Below are positions 13,374 to 16,683 of a stretch of DNA of 16,683 nt, piece by piece. Origin of the DNA: Methanomicrobiales archaeon (GTDB taxonomy: Archaea > Halobacteriota > Methanomicrobia > Methanomicrobiales > Methanospirillaceae); the NCBI GenBank assembly GCA_012798365.1, contig JAAZNH010000249.1, forward strand, positions 1-16,683, given 5' to 3'. Under the pieces are notes generated by a model. It saw only the letters and a list, made by a program, of their open reading frames with translations. It was not told the DNA's origin and searched no databases. How positions within the stretch are numbered: position 1 is the stretch's first letter; each line of letters starts with the position of its first letter. The position numbers and the translations under genes were made by a program.

Positions 13374-14786
13374 ATGACCGGGCCGGAAAAGTACATGACC
13401 TCAGTGTTCCACGATCCCGCTGATGACAGTTATGCGGTCCCCGAAGAGCCATTCGGCCTTCCGGTAGCGTACTGGAAGGCAGCGCTCATCCTCTTCACGT
13501 TTGTCCTCATTGTCTCAACGGTCATCCTGCTGATGAGCGGCCTCACCCCGCACGTCATCGGGGCGCTCTATGCCATCCCGGCCATCCTCTTTGCCTACTT
13601 CTTCCGCAGGAAAGGTGTCCTGATCGTCTACCTGCTTGCCATGTTCTTCTTCGGGGCAGTCGTGGTTTTCCGTTACCCTAATGTCGATGACCTGGTTGCT
13701 GCAGCTCTCCGCTCGATCCTGCTCATTGCCATTGCCCTGACCGTCTCGTACCTGACCCATTTCCTGCTCCTTGAGAAGCGGAAGTACCACGCCATCTTTG
13801 ACAATACGGAAAATGGTGTTGTCGTGCTTGACATCGACACCTGTGCAATCACCGAGATGAACCAGCGGTTCAGCTCCCTGACCAATCTTTCCCCCGGGAC
13901 CCGTGAACCGGTGGATCTCCGGCGGCTGGTGAAGGACCCGGAGGTTATTTCCGGGATGTTCCAGGCGCTGGCCACCCAGTGCAGTTCACCCGCCATCGAG
14001 GCGAATCTCACAAGGGCTGACGGCACGGAATGGGTTGCCATCATCGTGGGCCGGAAGATCGCCTATAACCATGCGGTCCTGACCTTTGTTGACATTACCG
14101 ACAAGAAGAAGCTGGATGCCGAGCTGCACCAGCTGCACGAGGATGCCAATCTCTATCTCGATATCCTCACGCATGACATCAACAACATCAATACGGCAAG
14201 CCTCAACTACAGCCGGCTGCTGGAAGGCCGGGCCGGCGAGACAAACCGTCCCCTCTCCCACAACCTTGTCCTCGCCCTTGAGAAGACCGATGAAATCATC
14301 CATAACGTCTCGACCCTGCGCAGGATCCGCGAGGATTCCGTCAAGCTTGTCCCGATCCCCCTCATCGATATCATCAACCGCGAGATTGCCGGTTTTCCGG
14401 ATGCACAGATCGATTACAAGGGGTGCAGCGCAACGGTCATGGCTGACGAGATGCTCTCCTCGGTCTTCTCGAACCTGATCGGCAACGCGATCAAGTTCGG
14501 CGGGAAGAACCCGCAGATCACCATCCGGGTGGAGGACGGGGAGAACGAGGTCTTTGTTGCGGTTGCTGACAGCGGCCCGGGGATCCCGGACGAGCTCAAG
14601 ACCCGGATCTTTGACCGGTTCGAGCGCGGGGATACCACGGTGAGCGGCAAGGGCCTTGGCCTCTTCATCTGCAAAACCCTCATCGAGCGATACGGCGGCA
14701 GCATCCGGGTCGAGGACCTCGTCCCCGGGTCCTGGCAGAAGGGGACGATCTTCCGCTTTACGCTCCGGAAGGTGCAGCACCCGTAA
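13374..14786 (+). CDS. Membrane PAS-domain sensor histidine kinase (archaeal 4-TM type)
   Basis: A 470-residue sensor kinase. Four TM helices (about 31-54, 58-78, 82-101, 108-131) form the compact N-terminal region known from archaeal kinases (HisKA_4TM type), with almost no extracytoplasmic loop. A PAS domain follows at about 137-245 (YHAIFDNTENGVVVLD). The dimerisation helix carries the phospho-acceptor His267 in LTHDINN. The catalytic domain has an N box (NLIGNAIKF, Asn367/Asn371), G1 DSGPGIP (399-405), F box (IFDRFERG) and G2 GKGLGLFICK (425-434). All residues needed for ATP binding and autophosphorylation are present. No receiver domain or response-regulator gene adjoins it, so it is an orphan here, as is common in Methanomicrobiales. 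The signal may be sensed in the membrane or by PAS. Promoter-like AACCTTTTTTACC lies upstream, and no clear Shine-Dalgarno is visible. Confidence 0.93.
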   Translation: MTGPEKYMTSVFHDPADDSYAVPEEPFGLPVAYWKAALILFTFVLIVSTVILLMSGLTPHVIGALYAIPAILFAYFFRRKGVLIVYLLAMFFFGAVVVFRYPNVDDLVAAALRSILLIAIALTVSYLTHFLLLEKRKYHAIFDNTENGVVVLDIDTCAITEMNQRFSSLTNLSPGTREPVDLRRLVKDPEVISGMFQALATQCSSPAIEANLTRADGTEWVAIIVGRKIAYNHAVLTFVDITDKKKLDAELHQLHEDANLYLDILTHDINNINTASLNYSRLLEGRAGETNRPLSHNLVLALEKTDEIIHNVSTLRRIREDSVKLVPIPLIDIINREIAGFPDAQIDYKGCSATVMADEMLSSVFSNLIGNAIKFGGKNPQITIRVEDGENEVFVAVADSGPGIPDELKTRIFDRFERGDTTVSGKGLGLFICKTLIERYGGSIRVEDLVPGSWQKGTIFRFTLRKVQHP

Positions 14787-14793
14787 CACCGGA

Positions 14794-14913
14794 GCTCCTG
14801 CCTCTCTTCCTACGTCTTTTCATACCACATTTCCTGTCACCTATCCTGCTTTCTTTCCTGCTTCTTTTCCTGCTTACTTTCATGCCTCTTTTCCTGATTC
14901 CTTTCCGGTCTGC
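14794..14913 (+). repeat. Degenerate 12-bp tandem repeat, about ten units, pyrimidine-rich
   Basis: From 8 nt after the kinase stop the plus strand is nearly pure pyrimidine. It divides into ten 12-nt units related to TTTCCTGCTTCT: for example TTTCCTGTCACC, TATCCTGCTTTC, TTTCCTGCTTCT, TTTCCTGCTTAC, TTTCATGCCTCT, TTTCCTGATTCC. The central units are closest to each other and the outer ones more decayed. In one frame it would read as a repeated Phe-Pro-x-Ser tetrapeptide, but that frame has no start of its own and overlaps the kinase. It is best viewed as an intergenic minisatellite. U-rich transcript from this tract could end kinase transcription. Confidence 0.75.
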
Positions 14914-14999
14914 CGAACCTGTCGGCAAAATCAGAATGACCCCTGCAGAAATCCCGCACACATCATTATGTTTTTGTAGCAGGATGACAAGGGAGATCT

Positions 15000-15197
15000 A
15001 TGGCGCACCATGAATCTTTTGAACAGCACGGCCATTCCGGAACATCCACCACCTGCCGCATCTGTTCATCCCCGTATTCCCATGAAGAGAACCCGTCCGT
15101 TTTCCGCATCTGTTCAACCTGCGGGTACAAGATCCTCATCGTCCTCCTCATCATCATGATCGCCACATCCTACGTGGCATGGTTCGGGGTGCTTTAG
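15000..15197 (+). CDS. Small His-rich zinc-ribbon membrane protein
   Basis: A 65-residue protein. It begins with a His-rich segment (MAHHESFEQHGHSG), then one zinc knuckle pair (CRIC at 19-22 and CSTC at 38-41) able to hold a single zinc ion. It ends in one TM helix (about 43-62) with only three residues beyond. It is therefore a tail-anchored zinc ribbon facing the cytoplasm. GGGAG lies 4 nt before the ATG and a TATA-like CATTATG about 33 nt upstream. It is a third zinc-ribbon membrane protein in this window but shares no further sequence with the pair at 4291-6710. Function unknown. Coding status is supported by the ribosome site, the four spaced cysteines and the clean TM helix. Confidence 0.75.
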   Translation: MAHHESFEQHGHSGTSTTCRICSSPYSHEENPSVFRICSTCGYKILIVLLIIMIATSYVAWFGVL

Positions 15198-15239
15198 ACC
15201 CCCGCAATCTTTTCTTCTTATGCCATCTGATGCTGTACC

Positions 15240-15809
15240 ATGAAGATCGCCTTCGTGGTGTACAACAACATGACACTCCTGGATTTTGCCGGCGTATACG
15301 ACCCGCTGACCCGGCTGAAGACGATGGGGTTCTGCCCGGATCTCACGTATGCGGTCTGCGCCCGCACGGACCAGGTCCGGTCATCGGAAGGGGTCGTGCT
15401 GGTTCCCGACCGGGTCATGACCGACCTTTCCTGTTTTGATCTTGTCATCATCCCCGGCGGCGACGGGATAAAAGAACTCATGCAGGACCGGGTCTTCCTG
15501 GCCTGGATTACCGTAGCATCGGAGAGGACCACGGTTGCAGCGCTCTGCGGGGGCTCGCTCCTGCTCGGCGCTGCCGGCCTGCTCCGGACACGGAAGGCAA
15601 CGACACACCCCGCCCTCATGGACATCCTTGCCCGGTTTACGCAGGACGTCAGCGGGGACCGTATTGTTGATGCAGGCCCGGTCATCACCGCGGGGGGCGT
15701 GACCGCCGGTATTGATCTCGGCCTGTACCTGTGTGAGAAGATTGCCGGCAGCACGGTGAGGGAGAAGATCCAGATGCAGATGGATTACCGTCATTATTCT
15801 CCAGCGTGA
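15240..15809 (+). CDS. DJ-1/PfpI family protein (isonitrile hydratase-like branch)
   Basis: A 189-residue single-domain protein of the DJ-1/PfpI superfamily. It opens with a strand MKIAFVVYNNMTLLDFAG, has DLVIIPGGDG (67-76), and the nucleophile elbow AALCGGSLLLGAAGLL with Cys103. The later RIVDAGPVITAGGVTAGIDLGLYL is typical of the branch that includes isonitrile hydratase and the N-terminal domains of GATase1-type AraC regulators. No helix-turn-helix follows, so it is not such a regulator. Members act as hydratases, glyoxalases or stress proteins. The substrate is not predictable. It starts 42 nt after the small zinc-ribbon gene on the same strand. The upstream region lacks a good Shine-Dalgarno, so coupling or a short leader is possible. 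Confidence 0.88.
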   Translation: MKIAFVVYNNMTLLDFAGVYDPLTRLKTMGFCPDLTYAVCARTDQVRSSEGVVLVPDRVMTDLSCFDLVIIPGGDGIKELMQDRVFLAWITVASERTTVAALCGGSLLLGAAGLLRTRKATTHPALMDILARFTQDVSGDRIVDAGPVITAGGVTAGIDLGLYLCEKIAGSTVREKIQMQMDYRHYSPA

Positions 15810-15871
15810 TCCTTGTCACGGCGACGGATGTGCCCTCCTCATAAAGAAAGGGACAATCCGGAATACAAATT

Positions 15872-15877
15872 AAAAAA
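15872..15877 (-). terminator. Oligo-T terminator of the acyl-CoA synthetase gene
   Basis: Minus-strand TTTTTT begins 9 nt after the synthetase TGA and is followed by AATTTG. Uninterrupted U runs are the main intrinsic stop signal for archaeal RNA polymerase. It lies in the 76-bp convergent gap with the DJ-1 gene. Confidence 0.5.
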
Positions 15878-15885
15878 GGGTGGGA

Positions 15886-16683
15886 TCAGGCAGTCTCGAT
15901 CTTTTCTGCTTCTTCGAGACCGAGAACCTTGATGGACTCTTCCCGCATCTTGAACTTCTGGATCTTGCCGGAGATCGTGATGTGGAACTCCTTGACGAAC
16001 ATGACATACCGCGGGATCTTGAAGCGGGCGATCTTGTCCTTGCAGAAATCCTTGACATCCTGCTCGGTCATGGTCTGGCCCTCCTTCATCTTCACCCAGG
16101 CGCAGAGCTCCTCGCCGTACTTGATATCCGGCACACCGACAACGTACACATCCGCGATCTTCTCGTGGTGGTGCAGGAACTCCTCGATCTCGCGGGGGTA
16201 GATGTTCTCGCCGCCGCGGATGACCATGTCCTTGAGCCGGCCCACGATCTTGAAGTAGCCCTCCGGGTCCATGGTGCCGAGATCCCCGGTGTGGTTCCAG
16301 TGGTCCTTGTCAAGGGTTGCCTGCGTTGCCGCGGGGTTGTTGTAATAGCATTTCATGACACAGTAGCCGCGGGCGCAGATCTCGCCAACATCGCCATGCG
16401 GGACAATCTTGCCGGTTGCCGGGTCAACGATCTTGAGCTCGGTGTGGGGGAAGGCACGACCGACCGTTGTCACACGGCGGTCGAGCGGGTCCTTTGTGGT
16501 GGTCATGGTGACCCCGGGGGCCGTCTCGGTCTGGCCGTACACGATGACAATCTCGCTCATGTTCATCTTGTGGTTGACCTCTTTCATCACCTCGATGGGG
16601 CAGGGAGAGCCGGCCATGATGCCGGTGCGCAGCGAGGACAGGTCGAACTCCGCGAAGCGCGGGTGGTCCAGTTGGGCGATGAA
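15886..16683 (-). CDS. AMP-forming acyl-CoA synthetase, C-terminal part (partial, runs off right edge)
   Basis: The frame is open from the right edge to a TGA at 15886, 265 residues, without its N-terminal half. It belongs to the ANL superfamily, which activates a carboxylic acid with ATP and loads it on CoA. The visible core motifs are IMAGSPCP, YGQTETAP (A5), WNHTGDLGTMDPEGYFKIVGRLKDMVIRGGENIYPREIE (A7-A8 with the hinge) split as seen around 16185-16320, and the C-terminal SGKIQKFK with the catalytic lysine (A10). The wording of these motifs is closest to the medium/long-chain fatty acyl-CoA synthetases (YngI/FadK-like) and less like acetyl-CoA synthetase. In a methanogen it may activate fatty, branched or aromatic acids for assimilation. 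An ATG at 16617 is internal and not the start. Substrate is unresolved, since the binding pocket lies mostly outside the window. Confidence 0.92.
   Translation of the reverse strand, partial: FIAQLDHPRFAEFDLSSLRTGIMAGSPCPIEVMKEVNHKMNMSEIVIVYGQTETAPGVTMTTTKDPLDRRVTTVGRAFPHTELKIVDPATGKIVPHGDVGEICARGYCVMKCYYNNPAATQATLDKDHWNHTGDLGTMDPEGYFKIVGRLKDMVIRGGENIYPREIEEFLHHHEKIADVYVVGVPDIKYGEELCAWVKMKEGQTMTEQDVKDFCKDKIARFKIPRYVMFVKEFHITISGKIQKFKMREESIKVLGLEEAEKIETA

Noticed and set aside
14794..14913. CRISPR array
   Set aside because: Units are 12 bp, diverged and without spacers; no cas genes are present.
14656..14979. Protein made of the Phe-Pro-x-Ser repeat
   Set aside because: The frame begins inside the kinase catalytic domain in another frame, with no start or ribosome site at the repeat.

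Overview
The window looks like chromosome from a methanogenic archaeon, most likely of the order Methanomicrobiales (Methanoregula-like). This is an inference from gene content: a fused nicotinate phosphoribosyltransferase of archaeal length, a DadD-type deaminase beside an MTA/MTI-type phosphorylase, an archaeal 4-TM PAS histidine kinase, a secreted protein with dockerin-like EF-hands, and membrane-anchored double zinc ribbons. TATA-like boxes lie about 25-30 nt upstream of start codons, and two mRNAs appear leaderless. The DNA is G+C-rich with compact spacing. No phage, IS or CRISPR structure was seen.

Layout, left to right. (1) 1-3975, minus strand: a chemosensory block with a double-CheW protein on its own promoter, then a Cache/poly-HAMP chemoreceptor followed after 12 nt by a CheA-type kinase that runs off the left edge. 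(2) 4035-4199, minus: tRNA-Ala(GGC) with the G3-U70 identity pair, its TATA-like box, and flanking hairpins. (3) 4291-6741, minus: two paralogous double-zinc-ribbon membrane proteins, each with its own leaderless-type promoter. (4) 6788-7945, minus: nicotinate phosphoribosyltransferase, broken by one in-frame TGA where the family has glycine. (5) 8112-11772, plus: a tight probable operon of a purine-thionucleoside phosphorylase, DadD (MTA/SAH/5'-deoxyadenosine deaminase), a lipoprotein with a ComEC-like metallo-beta-lactamase domain plus a lamin-tail domain, and a DUF3006-like small protein. (6) 11848-13050, minus: a secreted protein of unrecognised function ending in two EF-hand/dockerin loops. 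(7) 13374-15809, plus: histidine kinase, a degenerate 12-bp tandem repeat, a small zinc-ribbon membrane protein, and a DJ-1/PfpI protein. (8) 15886-16683, minus: the C-terminal half of an AMP-forming acyl-CoA synthetase.

Functional links. Receptor, CheW adaptor and CheA form one signalling unit. The phosphorylase and DadD suggest the deaminate-first route for salvaging SAM by-products described in Methanocaldococcus: DadD makes the inosine form and the phosphorylase then splits it. The phosphorylase's base-site residues fit a 6-oxopurine substrate. The MBL lipoprotein and DUF3006 partner look like an exported enzyme and accessory. No large undescribed system is evident. The most check-worthy items are the nonsense codon in the phosphoribosyltransferase, the duplicated zinc-ribbon proteins, the MBL-LTD/DUF3006 pair and the 12-bp repeat.
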